The notes: generated by a model not told the origin, from the sequence alone. Shown: positions 11,213-22,783, counted from the first letter of the stretch. The stretch is 64,000 nucleotides of DNA from Nemertoderma westbladi (GCA_032718475.1 JAUCBJ010002125.1:1-64000), one strand, 5' to 3'. Numbers and translations are program-made.

Positions 11213-11625
11213 CTTAATGCTGACCGTACAAGGATTCCAGAAATGTAAAAACATTTGAATTTGGTTGGGAAATAGCTGAGATATGGGCATTCGAATGTTG
11301 CATGTTTGCTTCCTATGCAGGCCATATTTATTCTATTAAATAAATACATCATATTCTGGGACATTTTGTTTATCCCCTGTAGCTGGGCAACAATGCAATG
11401 GTTCTTTAATCATACTACTGTATTATGTAGCTATTCATACATAAACAAATGTTCTAGAATATGGTGTTTTTATTACATATGTAGAATAAATGGCCTGCAT
11501 ATGACTGTAGGAAGTAAATACATGCAACACTCGAATTGCCCATATCTCATCTATTTCCCAACCAGATTCAAATATTTTTACATTTCTGGAATCCTTGCAC
11601 GGTCTGACGGTCAGCTTTATTTTGG
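11213..11625. mobile_element. Foldback element, two ~170-bp inverted arms
   Basis: Sequence 11213-11380 reappears inverted at about 11440-11620 with scattered changes and small indels. Shared blocks include AAGGATTCCAGAAATGTAAA, GGTTGGGAAATAG, GAGATATGGGCA and CATATTCT. The central loop is only ~60 bp, so a transcript would be one long hairpin. The overlapping plus and minus ORFs are complementary reads of the same arms. Confidence 0.75.
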
Positions 11626-12035
11626 GTCTGACGGTCAGCTTTCTTTTGGTACCAACAAACATTTTTCAAACACTTGTATATATTTTAGATAAGTACCTTT
11701 CTTTAGACTTCCAATAATAATTGAAAGGTAATTACTTAATCACTTATACAGTAGCTGTCAACGAAACAGGCTGGCACGGTTAAGCAATTTGATTACTTTG
11801 TTTGCAACATGCTTCCGTTACTATAATTACTAAAACACCGGAACCCGACATGCCGACAATGACGTTACGTTACCAATTGAGCCCTTTTATGAGACTACTC
11901 ACTCATTGAATGTATTGCATTCAACAGTACTGCCTTTTTCCTAGTGATGTAAAAGAAATACACAGTATACTGTATATTTAGAATAATATGTGCATGTTTC
12001 GGTCCCCTGCTTTTCCTTCTGCTGTCTTCGTCAGA

Positions 12036-12785
12036 TCAAGAATGGCTCCATAAGTCGAGGATCAGAATCACTAGAGGGAGCCCAACGGCTCCTCTTAACT
12101 CCAAAAAGGCCATCATTTTACAGTTAATTTTGAATGTCCTCAGCAAATCTCTGATCGGATGAGCTTAAGCTCAAAGGTTGCTATGTTTGAGTATGTGGAC
12201 GACTTCTGTTACCTGGGATCATGGATCCGGATTTGGAAGTCACACAGAATTCATTGGAAACTTAAGGTCCGATTATTTAGAGCAGCAGTAGTTCCAGTAC
12301 TCCTCTATGGGAGTCCATGCTGGGCTAAACTGCTGAGGACACCAAATCTCTGGATGGCACATTCACAAAAATGCTACTCCAGGTTCATTATGTCAAGTAC
12401 AGTACAATGCACACATCTCCAACCAGACACTATATAACATTGGAGGTGTCTCATTGGTTCTCCCAAACTTGAAACTAAAACAAAGCCTGTGCACATTCTT
12501 GTGCTTTGGCAGCCCCATGGAGAAGATAAGCATGGTGGACAGCCTATGACTTTCGTGAGACACCTCCTAAAGGACACTGGCTTTGAAGATGTGGATAATC
12601 TCGCGAAAGTCTTGGGGGTTAGTGAGTTGTGGCGTTGCAACTTTGTTAATAAGCCGGCGGCATAGCATTCTTAATGCACGCTGCATTGGACTTGCCAATT
12701 GTGGATTGTATGGTGGTGACAAAATGTTTTTGTTAAGCTGGCATAGCATCTCAATGTGCAGTTTCAATGCAGCATGCTGATTATA
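12036..12785 (+). mobile_element. LINE fragment, 3' part (copy 1), decayed
   Basis: It aligns with the 3' third of the larger copy at 13081-15836. A stretch matching its end of RT (LEGAQRLL region and LSS-K-A-) is followed by VDDFCYLGSWI, RLFRAAVVPVLLYGSPCWA, and a damaged copy of the C-terminal segment (QPMTFVRHLLKDTG). The frame is broken several times. It ends at the family's GCAGCATGC palindrome near 12780 and a TAG/TTAG-rich tail. Confidence 0.75.
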
Positions 12786-12879
12786 GCAGTAGTATTAGTA
12801 TTAGTCATCGGGCGCATGTGAAGTATATCGGACTTTCTGCTGTTAAACTGTATTTCACTTTGCATTTTACCCCCACTGT

Positions 12880-12955
12880 GAAGTGAAGAATACAAGGTTT
12901 TAAAAAATATCCAGGTTACAGAAAGGCTGAATCTAACCAAAACATAAAACAAATT
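12880..12955. repeat. Dispersed repeat also present at 23.7 kb
   Basis: The stretch GTGAAGAATAC-AGGTTTT ... AGGTTACAGAAAGGCTGAATC is nearly repeated at 23697-23755, where it lies inside an inverted-repeat element. It directly precedes the minisatellite that flanks the LINE copy. Confidence 0.6.
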
Positions 12956-13080
12956 GTGTCTGCTGTGGGTTGTCTGCTGTCGGTTGTCTGCTGTCGCTGG
13001 TCTGCTGTGGCCTGTCAGTTCCCTGCTGTCGGTTATTTGTCGGTTGTCTGCTGTCGATTGACTGCTGTCGATTGTCGACT
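12956..13080 (+). repeat. Minisatellite of GTCTGCTGTCGGTT-like units, left of the LINE
   Basis: Roughly eight imperfect 12-15-bp units around GTCTGCTGTCGGTT. The same motif returns directly after the LINE 3' end at 15839-15870, so the LINE copy appears embedded in this array. Confidence 0.75.
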
Positions 13081-15836
13081 CGCCCTCGCGTCACCAGATG
13101 ATAGTGGCAATGGTGGAATTGGTCTATTGATGAATCCAACTGCACATGCAGCATTGGACAAAATAGACCAAATCTCTAACCGCATCATCCGTTGCCACTT
13201 ATCATGTTCTGGAAGACTGGCTAAGAAGTTTCCTAAGGTGGTTCTGATTGTGTGCTACTCTCCAACTAGTGTTGCCCCTGTAGAGGAGGTGGAAAATTTC
13301 TACCACAATCTACAAGCAGCTACTGATGGAGTGGATCAGCATGCATTCTTAACATTCCTGGGAGACTTTAATGCACGTCTGCATCAATCACCTACTGTAC
13401 ATCGCCCTGGGTCTATAGCAATAGTGTTAACCGAAATTCTGTCCATCTTCAGGATTTTATCTCTGGAAATGGATTGTTTTCGGCTGGAACCCAGTTAAAG
13501 AAGCGAACTGGAAAGCTATGGACTCATAGTGGACCCAGTGGTCACAAGTCCCAGATAGACCATATTCTGTTTCGTAGGAAATACAGGAGCTCTATACAAG
13601 ACTGTAATGCATTTACACTTCGACCCTTCTCCAGTGATCACCGCCTTATTGTGGCCAAGGTAAGACTTAGTCTGCGTGCTAGCAGAACAACGATATCTGC
13701 CTTGCCGCGGCATGACTGGTCCTCTCTGTTGCAACAGCCAAGTGTGAGATCCAGCTTCACACCACAGCTGAGCAACAGGTATGAGGCTCTTGCCTCTGAG
13801 GCGGCAGATCACTGTGAGGGCTATACTGCCTTTACAGAAGCAGTTAAGTTAGCAGCTGCAGAAACAGTTCCTGTATACCCTCGAAACAGGAAAAGGGCCC
13901 CCTGGACTGACAACAAAATTCAGAAGTGCCGAAATGACCTTCATAAGGCGCAGAAAGAGTCCCGACTCAAACAGACTACAGCGGCCAAGAATGCAGTTAA
14001 GGCTGCATCTAGGTCCCTGAACAGGCAGTACTCTGCTAATCTACAGGAGCTAATAAACCAACAGGTTGATGCCATCAATGATGCTGACGACAGCAGGCAA
14101 TCATCCTTACTGGGCGGAAAAGCCAACCAACCACCAAGGTTAAGGCTGAATCACCAGCCGATCTCCTCAATGGTTGGAAAGCCCACTTTGAAAAGCTCCT
14201 CAATAATGACAGGGTATTGCCTGATAACTTTATAGAAGTAAAAGTGTCTGAGTCTGTACTCCCAGATATTCCCATTGGCGATATCTCCTTTGCAGAAGTG
14301 AAGGCTGCTGCAAAGAGCATTAAGACCAATCGTGCCAGTGGAGTAGATGGTGTTCCCCCTGAGGTCTTTAAAATACCTGAGTGTTTAAAGCTCATCTATC
14401 CCATCATAGTAGACGTGTACCGAACAACAAGAGTCCCACAAGAAATGTGAAAACAAATAAGTTGGTGCCAGTTCCCAAGAAGGGCAACCTAACACTCTAT
14501 GGTTCTTTTCGGGGAATCTCATTGATCTCGATTGCTGAAAAGCTATACAATAGGATTCTATTAAATCGCATCAGGGATCCCATTGAGAGACTGCTCCGTG
14601 GAAATCAGAATGGGTTCCGTAAAGGTCGTGGGACCATGGAGCCCATTTTGGCACTTAGAAGGATAATTGAAGAGTTATCAAAAAAGAAAGACAGGCATCT
14701 GGCTGTTATCTTTGTTGACTTCTTCAAGGCCTTTGATTCAGTCTCTCGCTCACGTATGTTCAGCATACTTTCATTATATGGGATTCCTGATGAAATTATT
14801 GCAGCAATCAGATCAGTATACGATGGTTCGACAACATTTGTGTCTACTGTTGATGGTGACACAGAACCATTTTAAGTGTTATGGGGCGTCCTCCAAGGAG
14901 ACACACTTGCACCATTCTTGTTCATTATTGTGGTTGATTATGTTCTACGCATGTCCTTAGATCATTATAATGATGATGGGGTGATAATAACTCCACCTAC
15001 TGGCTCCAGAAGTCGAGGAAATCCTGCCAAGTACCTAACTGATCTAGACTTTGCTGATGACTTAGGAGTACTCTCAGAATCATTAGAGGGAGCCCAACGG
15101 CTCCTCAGCTCATTAGAACATGCTGCTTCTAGTGTTGGTCTTTTTATTAACTCCAGAAAGACCAAAATTCTGACAGTTAACTTTGAAAGTCCTCAGCAAG
15201 TCTCTGATCGGATGAGCATAAGCTCAAAGGAGGAGTGAGGTGAGGTGGTCACCTAGTCAGGTGAGGACCTTCGAATACGTAAGGGAAAGGCATGGGCAGC
15301 CTTGAATAGGCTTTCCAGGATTTGGAAGTCACCGAGAATTAATCGGAAACTTAAGGTCCGATTGTTTAGAGCAGCACTAGTTCCAGTACTCCTCTACGGG
15401 AGTCCATGCTGGGCTCTAACTGCTGAGGACACCAAATCTCTGGATGGCACATTCACAAGAATGCTACGCCGGGTTCATTGTGTCAAGTACAATGCACACA
15501 TCTCCAACCAGACACTATATAACATTGGAGGTGTCTCATTGGTTCCCCCAAGCTTGACACTAGAACAAAATCGCCTCCGCTTTGCAGGACATTGCTTTCG
15601 CCGTGAGGACCAGCCAGTGCATAATCTTGTACTTTGGCAGCCTCATGGAGTGAATAAGCATGGTGGACAGCCCATGACTTTCTTGAGACGCATCTTAAAA
15701 GACACTGGCCTTAAAGATGCGGATGATCTAGCAAATGTCATGGGTGATAGGGAGTTGTGGCGGTGCAATTTTGTTGACAAGCCGGCACAGCATTCTTTAA
15801 AATGCAGCTGCAATGCAGCATGCCGATCCTAGTAGT
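13081..15836 (+). pseudogene. LINE (non-LTR retrotransposon) ORF2: endonuclease and reverse transcriptase, broken
   Basis: This is the longest copy of the family. In order it holds a partial APE-type endonuclease (VLIVCYSPTS, LGDFNARL near 13360, QIDHILFRRK near 13555, and SDHRLI near 13637) and a linker. The RT domain then follows (GNQNGFRKGRGT near 14600, FVDFFKAFD near 14715, GVLQGDTLAPFLF near 14890, catalytic FADD near 15050). A C-terminal region has LRFAGHCFRR near 15580 and QPMTFLRRIL. It is dead: the frame changes near 13490, 14220 and 14390. An in-frame TAA sits at 14873-14875 where the family has a Lys-type codon. The sequence between 15210 and 15300 is rearranged compared with copy 1. 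The 3' end is GCAGCTGCAATGCAGCATGC plus TAG repeats. An intact enzyme would copy its RNA into nicked chromosomal DNA. I do not assign the clade; RTE-like features are possible. Confidence 0.88.
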
Positions 15837-15870
15837 AGTCGATTGTCTGCTGTCGGTTGTCGGTCAACAA
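15837..15870 (+). repeat. GTCTGCTGTCGGTT minisatellite, right of the LINE
   Basis: Two to three units matching the array at 12956-13080 lie directly behind the LINE's TAG tail. Confidence 0.65.
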
Positions 15871-16189
15871 AGTGTGAATGGAGCGTTTCTGCTTGATAGA
15901 ATCTATCTCAAGGAACTCCACCAACTCATCGCGTTACGCTGAAATGAGGTACAATGAGGCGTTACGAGGATATTACCAAAGAGCTGATAAGTTGACATGA
16001 TATTAAGAAAAATTTACTATTTTAAGTCCAATCCATAACTTATGGGAAATTGTTATATAGCTTGGCACAAATTTGGTTAATGAATAACCCTTACTTAATC
16101 TAAGAACTAAATCAAGCGATATTTTACCATAAAATTGTTTTTCTGAAATAATGTTTACGTACAGTATAAGATCTTATTAATAAATTAGG
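15871..16189. other. Spacer / 3' flank of the receptor gene
   Basis: AT-rich sequence with nothing recognisable. It would include the 3' UTR of the minus-strand receptor gene. Confidence 0.35.
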
Positions 16190-17530
16190 TTAATCAACAG
16201 TTTCTCTAGATGAATATAGTGACGCCTCCAGGACGACATGTCCATCGCCGTAAGCCGCCATTAAATCGTTAACAATCTGTTCACTATTTTTTTCACTGGA
16301 ATATTTCTGGGAAACGTGAAGGTTGGCGACGGTTGCAACAATGGCCATAATAATGAACATAACGAAATCTGTAATATTAAGAACCTTTTGCCAAATGTTT
16401 CGGCGCTTGTACCATCTTATAGAGATAATGTTTTGAGGGGGGCACTCATATTTACAACCATTTGATTCATGTATCACATTTTCAATTTCAACAGGAGATG
16501 AACTGTCGCCTTTTGATTCCTCTTTGCCAACATAAGAACGTGCTTTTGATAGAATCACACACATAATGACACAGATTAGAGTAAACAAAACATTAAAGTA
16601 ATACAATTGACAAAGAATAGGTAGTGTCTTTCCTGAAGGCGGGAGGTAATCCTGCACTACAACCATATTGAGAAGTTGGGCAAAGAAAACTGCCGAAACG
16701 AGACTGATACGATCACCTTGTTCATGTGGTATGAGATATATAAAGGGGATGATGCAACTTATAATGATGGAAGGAAATATTATTGTCTTGAAGTGGAATT
16801 GCGGGGCTCTGTGTAAAGTTATAGCATAAACAAGGGTTGTGTACAGATCTGGTCCTTTTCCCGGCTTTGTCAGGCGCTCAGTTTGCTCAGAAGTTATTAT
16901 ACTGTGATCCCAAAGCCATTCATTTGATGATAAGTCAACAGACATCATTATTGGAAGCATAAGAGTTTCACTCCAAGTCAGATTGACAAAACTATCATTG
17001 TAGGTCCATGAAGAAATGTTGAACATGAGAAGTTGAACATCATATGGGAAATAAGTTGCCCCCAAGTTTTGAATTGAATGCATTTTCCATCTCTGATACA
17101 ATCTCATCTCACCAGTAGACTCGACAGCAACATAGTTCACCTCATCACCTATCCCAACCTCTAACATACCCACCAAAACAATATTAGGAGTCCATACCTT
17201 GTTCGGATCAACAATAATCTCGGTAATACCAAGGTACTCATCTGGGTCCCATTGTAGCATTTCATCCTTCCAGAAAATAGTGACACAGGCAGAAAATGTC
17301 AGTGCGGAATGGATGATATTAATGTCAATAAGGTGGGTCAGCTGAAATAAAACTCCGACATTTATAACATTACTCTGGTTGTTAATTGGTCGTGTATGAG
17401 GAAAATAATCAGTAAACAGTTTATTATTTAGTTCAGTACTTGCTTTCATTATAGTTCTATTAACTTGATTGCTGTTGCTATGCACTGTCACAACTAAACC
17501 CATTGAAATTATAATTGATATTGCTCTCAT
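16190..17530 (-). CDS. Pentameric ligand-gated ion channel subunit (nicotinic-receptor-like) without Cys-loop cysteines
   Basis: A 446-residue, single-exon protein with the full layout. There is a signal peptide (~1-19) and an extracellular ligand-binding domain with KVWTPNIVL at 111-119 (loop A region) and SSWTYND at 173-179. Four membrane helices lie at ~248-268, 275-294, 304-327 and 385-404, with a short cytoplasmic loop between the last two. The Pro-loop core FPYD is at 161-164. The two positions that normally carry the disulfide are Gln154 and Leu168; the only cysteine in the mature extracellular domain is Cys82. The vicinal Cys pair of agonist-binding alpha subunits is also absent. GDR at 272-274 before helix 2 (acidic at about -1') and PP at 297-298 after it fit a cation channel of the nicotinic type. 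It would sit in the plasma membrane, probably in a heteromer. The frame is intact, so it looks functional. The ligand is unknown. Confidence 0.9.
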   Translation of the reverse strand: MRAISIIISMGLVVTVHSNSNQVNRTIMKASTELNNKLFTDYFPHTRPINNQSNVINVGVLFQLTHLIDINIIHSALTFSACVTIFWKDEMLQWDPDEYLGITEIIVDPNKVWTPNIVLVGMLEVGIGDEVNYVAVESTGEMRLYQRWKMHSIQNLGATYFPYDVQLLMFNISSWTYNDSFVNLTWSETLMLPIMMSVDLSSNEWLWDHSIITSEQTERLTKPGKGPDLYTTLVYAITLHRAPQFHFKTIIFPSIIISCIIPFIYLIPHEQGDRISLVSAVFFAQLLNMVVVQDYLPPSGKTLPILCQLYYFNVLFTLICVIMCVILSKARSYVGKEESKGDSSSPVEIENVIHESNGCKYECPPQNIISIRWYKRRNIWQKVLNITDFVMFIIMAIVATVANLHVSQKYSSEKNSEQIVNDLMAAYGDGHVVLEASLYSSRETVD

Positions 17531-17587
17531 TGTGTAGTAGTATAGCTTCTCAGTCTACTGATTAGTGATTAAATTGTGTGAAGAGTA

Positions 17588-17639
17588 ATATCATATAGGG
17601 ATATCATATAGGGATATCATATTGGGATATCATATAGGG
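17588..17639. repeat. 13-bp tandem repeat upstream of the receptor gene
   Basis: Four units of ATATCATATAGGG (one with TTGGG) lie about 60 bp upstream of the receptor start codon, in its presumed promoter or 5' UTR. Confidence 0.85.
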
Positions 17640-18612
17640 ATATAACCAACCATTAACCAATAAGTTTGCCTGTTCCACTTCTGATAATAAAAAAACGACT
17701 TCATGATATTATATAATTTATTGTCCGGATTAAATTACACACGTAGGGTAGGTTAAAATTATAATAGTGATATAAAGTAGACCTATTTGTAAGTCATACA
17801 ACCAATTAATTGCATTTAAGTAATTTAATGCTTGGGGGTTCAAAGCATTATAAAATATTTCCTATTTGTAATTATTATTATTTATCAATATTGAGTTATA
17901 AAAATTTATAAGACTGAAGGAGAGAAATATCGCCGTTATAGAGTTTTTCTTTTGGGCAACAAATAATCATAATCCCCCCCCACCCCCCCCCCCCCCCCCT
18001 CTCCGGAGGGAGGGGGATGCTAATTTAAACCAAAAATTGCTTCGCCAAATTTAGCAGTTTTTGTTCTGTGTTGACACCTTCAATCTACCAGAGCTTCCCT
18101 TATCATAGATTCCAAATTAGTTTATCGTACTAGTTTATTATCGTACACTTATCGCATTAGTTTCATTACTTCGTGGTCAGATGTTTGGGTGCGATTATAC
18201 TACGTATTGATAGATAGGCCTTATTAGTTCAAATTTGTCCAGTAATTGCGGTGTCAGAGAATAGCGCGTTATGGACTTGACCACTGAAATGCCATCTTAT
18301 TTTTAAACAAATGACCCATTTTTTGTCCTTAATTGCACCGATTTTTCGGAGACTAAAATGACAGGTGAGTGACGAAATAAGCGAGCTTAGCATACGCACG
18401 CGTACCACTGTTTCAACAGTTGGCAGTAGGGTCTGTCAGTATGTCTGTGAATCTGTCTGTTGGAAAATCATTCAATGCGAATAAATCAGTCAATCTTTGA
18501 TGATATATAACCAAACTTTGTATAAATGAAGTCTCTGAAAAATCTAAAACATTATTTGCTTGAGAGCACTCAAAAGTGTCCCAGTCTCTCGTTAGAAGGA
18601 GAACTGGACAGT
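17640..18612. other. Spacer with a poly-C tract
   Basis: No coding region. It contains an almost pure C run at 17974-17999 (one A), followed by CTCCGGAGGGAGGGGG. This is the first of four long C tracts in the window. Confidence 0.5.
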
Positions 18613-20285
18613 GATGTTCTGATTAAGGACATGGGGGGCGGTTGGCGACATGTTCTCGACAAGCAGTTAATGATGGAGGATTGAGTGGATCAACATACAT
18701 TATTAACTTTCCTGGGAGACTTTAATGCAAGTCTATATCAATCATTTAGCTCGCCCTGATTCTATAGCTATACTGTTAACCGAAATTCCCTCAATCTTCA
18801 GAATTTCATCTCTGGAAATGGATTGTTTTCGGCTGGAACCCAGTTCAAGAAGAGAACTGGAAAGTCCCAGATAGTCCTGAAGAAATGATCACAAATAAGT
18901 TGGTCCTTACCCCAAAGAAGGGCAACCTAACAACTTATGGATCTTTTCGTGGAATCTCGTTAATCTCGATTACTGAAAGCTATACAATAGAATTATATTA
19001 AATCGCATCAGGGATCCTGTTGAGAGACTGTTACGTGGGAACCAAAACGGGTTCCGTAAAGGTCGTGGCACCATGGAATCTATTTTGGCACTTAATCGAA
19101 GTGTTATCAACAAAGAAAGACAGACGTCTGGCTATTATCTTTGTTGCCTTCATTAAGATCTTTGACTCAGTTTTCCGACCAAGTATGTTCAGCATATTTG
19201 CAGCATATGGGATCCCTGAGGAAATTATCGCAGCATCAGATCACTGTACGCTGGTTCCACCACATTTGTGTCTACTGCTGATAGTGAGACAGATCCATTC
19301 AAAGTCTAATGGGGAGTCCTTCACCATTGCACCATTCTTATTCATAATTGTTGTTGATTACGTTCTAAGCATGTCCTTAGATCATCTTAATAAAGATGGG
19401 GTGATGGTAGCAACCCCTGCTGGCACAAGAAGTAGGGGAAATACAGCAATGTACCTTACTGATGTAGACTTTGCTAATGACTTAGGGTTACTGTCAGAAT
19501 CACAAGAGGGATCCCAAAGCGGGTTGTTTCTAGTGTTGGTCTTTTTGTAAACTCCAAGAAGGCCAAAATTATGACAGTGAACCTTGACAGCCCTCAAGAA
19601 ATGTCTGATCGTACGTAAGGGCATAAGCTCCAGTGATGGCTTGCTTGAGCATATGAATGACTTCTGCTACTTGGGATCATCGATCTGGAAATCTGAAGAC
19701 CTTCGGATGTAAGGGAAAGGCATGTGGAGCATTGAATATTCTGTCTAGGATTGGGAAGTCCCATAGAATAAAGCGGAATTCAAGATTATATTATTTATGG
19801 CAACAGTTTTACCAGTACTGTTGTATGGTAGTGCATGCGGGGCTCTGACTGCTGAGGATACCAAATCTTGGATGTCAATTACAAGATTGTATACAAGAAT
19901 GCTGCGCCGGATACAATGAACACATCTCCAATCAGACTTTATTCAACCTTTTGAGGTGTTTCTTTAGATTTACCTTGCTTGAGACTAACACGGAACCGCC
20001 TCCGCTTTTGCAGGACATTGCTTTTGCCGTAAGGACCAGCCTGTGCATAATCTTGTGGTGACGTCATGGAGTGAATAAGCATGGATGACAGCCCATGACT
20101 ATCGTGAGAAGCCTCTTAAAAGACACTGCCCTCGAAGATGATAAATTGAAGATGATTGAAGATGATCTAGCAACTGTCATGGGTGATAGGGAGTTGTGGC
20201 GACGCAATTTTGTCGACAAGCCGACACAGCATTCTTAATATATATGTATTATATATAATGCAGCTGCAATGCATGAGCGATGGTG
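18613..20285 (+). mobile_element. LINE fragment (copy 3), strongly decayed
   Basis: It aligns with the LINE at 13081-15836 in the same order but with deletions. Present are an endonuclease piece (LGDFNASL-like near 18712), then a jump to the RT (NGFRKGRGT near 19045, FVAFIKIFDS near 19140, FLFIIVVDYVL near 19330). The catalytic box is altered to FANDLG near 19475, with Asn replacing an Asp. The C-terminal segment is spread over three frames up to ~20240. The 3' end keeps the GCAGCTGCAATGC palindrome, interrupted by TATATA repeats. Confidence 0.8.
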
Positions 20286-20837
20286 CAGCTTCTAACGCTA
20301 ACAATTAAAACTTTTTGGTTAGCTTTGGGGTTGGAATTGGGAGGCACATCTTGGAGAGTGGTGTTATACATTTTGTTTTTCGTTTTGGTAGTCTTCCTTC
20401 CCCCAGTAGACAACCCGCAATGTTAATTCTTTGTTTTAATTTATTGAAATAAAACCCCTTATGTCTATTTGGCGGTGTTCTTTAGAGAATTGACCATTGT
20501 CATTCTTGATATTATGAAGTTGAAGAAAGTCTCCACCCTGTCTCGATGTCAATCTGTCAAGAAGTTCTGTTATGCAACACAGACACCGATGCCAAGGAAC
20601 AAATACTAAATAAGTTTAGTTTCAATGCATATGCAATCTATATATGTACTTGCTTCTGCTTTGCTCGTGCTAAAAACATGCCAATTCGTATAAAACTCAA
20701 CCCCTCGAACAAAATGGGTTTGTCCACTTGCGGTCAATTTGGTCCACTATTTGTTAAAAGGATGAGAACTAAACAAATAGAAACGACGATAAACTTAAAT
20801 TGATATAATAATACAAAGTAATCAATCACTTTTACAC
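20286..20837. other. Spacer without recognisable features
   Basis: AT-rich, with one unremarkable 85-codon ORF (20546-20803) that shows no domain I recognise. Confidence 0.35.
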
Positions 20838-20968
20838 TTAACACTTTGCTTGAGCGCCGGTCATGTAATCTATTGGTTGTAGGTTCAGCCCCGCCAGGCT
20901 CCACTCAGCCTTTCATCCACTGGGGTCGATAAAATGAGTACCAGTTAAATTACTGGGAGCAAATACAA
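20838..20968 (+). mobile_element. tRNA-related SINE fragment
   Basis: A B-box-like GTAGGTTCAGCCCC lies in a tRNA-like context. It is followed by a tail containing GGGGTCGATAAAATGAGTAC and CAGTTAAATTACTGGG. This tail type is widespread in tRNA-derived SINEs of aquatic invertebrates (recalled from general knowledge, not searched). The 36-bp minisatellite begins just behind it. Confidence 0.6.
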
Positions 20969-20972
20969 GGGA

Positions 20973-21690
20973 TATGAGTAGCGCCCACCCCTACCTTCTG
21001 GTGGCAGATAGGAGTAGCGCCCACCCCTACCCTCGGGTAGCAGATAGGAGTAGCGCCCACCCCTACCTTCGGGTAGCCGATAGGAGTAGCGCCCACCCCT
21101 ACCTTCGGGTAGCAGATAGGAGTAGCGCCCACCCCTACCTTCGGGTAGCAGATAGGAGTAGCGCCCACCCCTACCTTCGGGTAGCAGATAGGAGTAGCGC
21201 CCACCCCTACCTTCGGGTAGCCGATAGGAGTAGCGCCCACCCCTACCTTCGGGTAGCCGATAGGAGTAGCGCCCACCCCTACCTTCGGGTAGCAGATAGG
21301 AGTAGCGCCCACCCCTACCTTCGGGTAGCAGATAGGAGTAGAGCCCTCCCCTACCTTCGGGTAGCAGATAGGAGTAGCGCCCACCCCTACCTTCGGGTAG
21401 CAGATAGGAGTAGAGCCCTCCCCTACCTTCGGGTAGCAGATAGGAGTAGCGCCCATCCCTACCTTCGGGTAGCAGATAGGAGTAGCGCCCATCCCTACCT
21501 TCGGGGAGCAGATAGGAGTAGAGCCCTCCCCTACCTTCGGGTAGCAGATAGGAGTAGCGCCCATCCCTGCCTTCGGGTAGCAGATAGGAGTAGAGCCCTC
21601 CCCTACCTTCGGGTAGCAGATAGGAGTAACGCCCATCCCTACCTTCGGGTAGCAGATAGGAGTAGCGCCCATCCCTACCTTCGGGGAGCA
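20973..21690 (+). repeat. 36-bp minisatellite, ~20 units, each with a C(TTCG)G hairpin
   Basis: Units of 36 bp start AGATAGGAGTAGCGCCC and end CCTACCTTCGGGTAGC. Because 36 is a multiple of three, both strands stay open: ADRSSAHPYLRV repeats on the plus strand and GVGATPICYPKV on the minus strand. I regard both ORFs as artefacts. Variants include GAGCCCTCCC in place of GCGCCCACCC and AGCCGA in place of AGCAGA. The stem-loop CTACC-TTCG-GGTAG is preserved in most copies. Confidence 0.95.
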
Positions 21691-21699
21691 GCTATCGAA

Positions 21700-22690
21700 A
21701 GAAGAGCCTTTGGGTCGCCTCCGGCCTCTGCCGACTGTTTGCTTTGAACATTTAACCCTATAATTAAGATTGTACCCATTTAACCATATAACTCTTTTAT
21801 AACTATATTCTTTAGTTTAGAATGGTATTATACATGCATACAGTATTGAAACTATTTAATGTTTATCTAATGAGAATGACTTTAGTTTAGTTTTATATGT
21901 CTATCTATCCGAACGACGGTAATAAAAAACCCTTTGAACTCTTATCGAGACACTTTAATTGACTTATATTTGAACTATTTATTGAACTATTACAAATACT
22001 CTTACACACTAACTCGTATTATCTGTATTGTCGAACTGTCGCGCTCGTTAATTATAGGGTACTATGTATCATAATTAAATAGTTCGTTGATTATTCGTAT
22101 ATTGAACGTGTAATTTAATTAACTAGTCCAGGATGGGATACTGACTGTGGTCTGTCACCCGCCACCCAACTATACACACCCACCCACACTCACCCCTACT
22201 TGCACATCTACTTTACCCACCCCCACCCACACACCCCTAATCCTACTTACCCGCACCCATCCACCCACACCTATACTTGCACGTTTTTTCCCATGAAATA
22301 CGTAAATTGTGCAATTCTTTAATAAAAGATAGAGCGATATAGACTTATAAAATAAATTGAACTGTATTATTAACTTTTAGTCATAGCGTACTCTATTAAG
22401 TAGTACGCTATGCTATAGAGATAGAGTACGCTATGCTTATAATATTTTAGCGCTACTGATGAGGCCTGATAGGCTGAGATGTACGTATAGCGCTAGTTCA
22501 ACCCCCGGTGACGCGCTTTCTCATTTTTTCCATTTCTGAACAAAACCATAATATTACATCTATAGTATTTTATTCCAAAATTGTAACATTACTCAACGCC
22601 GTTATTATTACCAGCGAGTTGTTATTTAGCACTTTACAACTTTTGAGGACATTACAGCATTGTATTGGCCTGTACATTTAGTATTGTATT
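21700..22690. other. Spacer with C/A-rich strand and small palindromes
   Basis: 22157-22280 is built from CCCACC and ACACCC runs, with almost no G on the plus strand. Near 22383-22436 the motif CATAGCGTAC appears three times in alternating orientation and forms small hairpins. I see no gene. Confidence 0.5.
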
Positions 22691-22697
22691 TGGTGTT

Positions 22698-22783
22698 ATT
22701 GTTTACGTGGTAACCATTGATGGCGTTAAGTAATGTCCACTAAGGGGACATTACTTAACGCCGTCATTGGTTACCACGTAAAC
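22698..22783. repeat. Near-perfect palindrome with 43-bp arms
   Basis: The left arm starts ATTGTTTACGTGGTAACCA and the right arm is its inverse with about three mismatches. No bases separate the two arms. A weaker copy of the arm (CATTACTCAACGCCGTTATT) occurs ~110 bp to the left, near 22587. This suggests the tip of a foldback transposon. Confidence 0.8.

Noticed and set aside
20950-21747. Two 240-257-codon repetitive proteins
   Set aside because: 36-bp minisatellite open on both strands; no start context, no domain.
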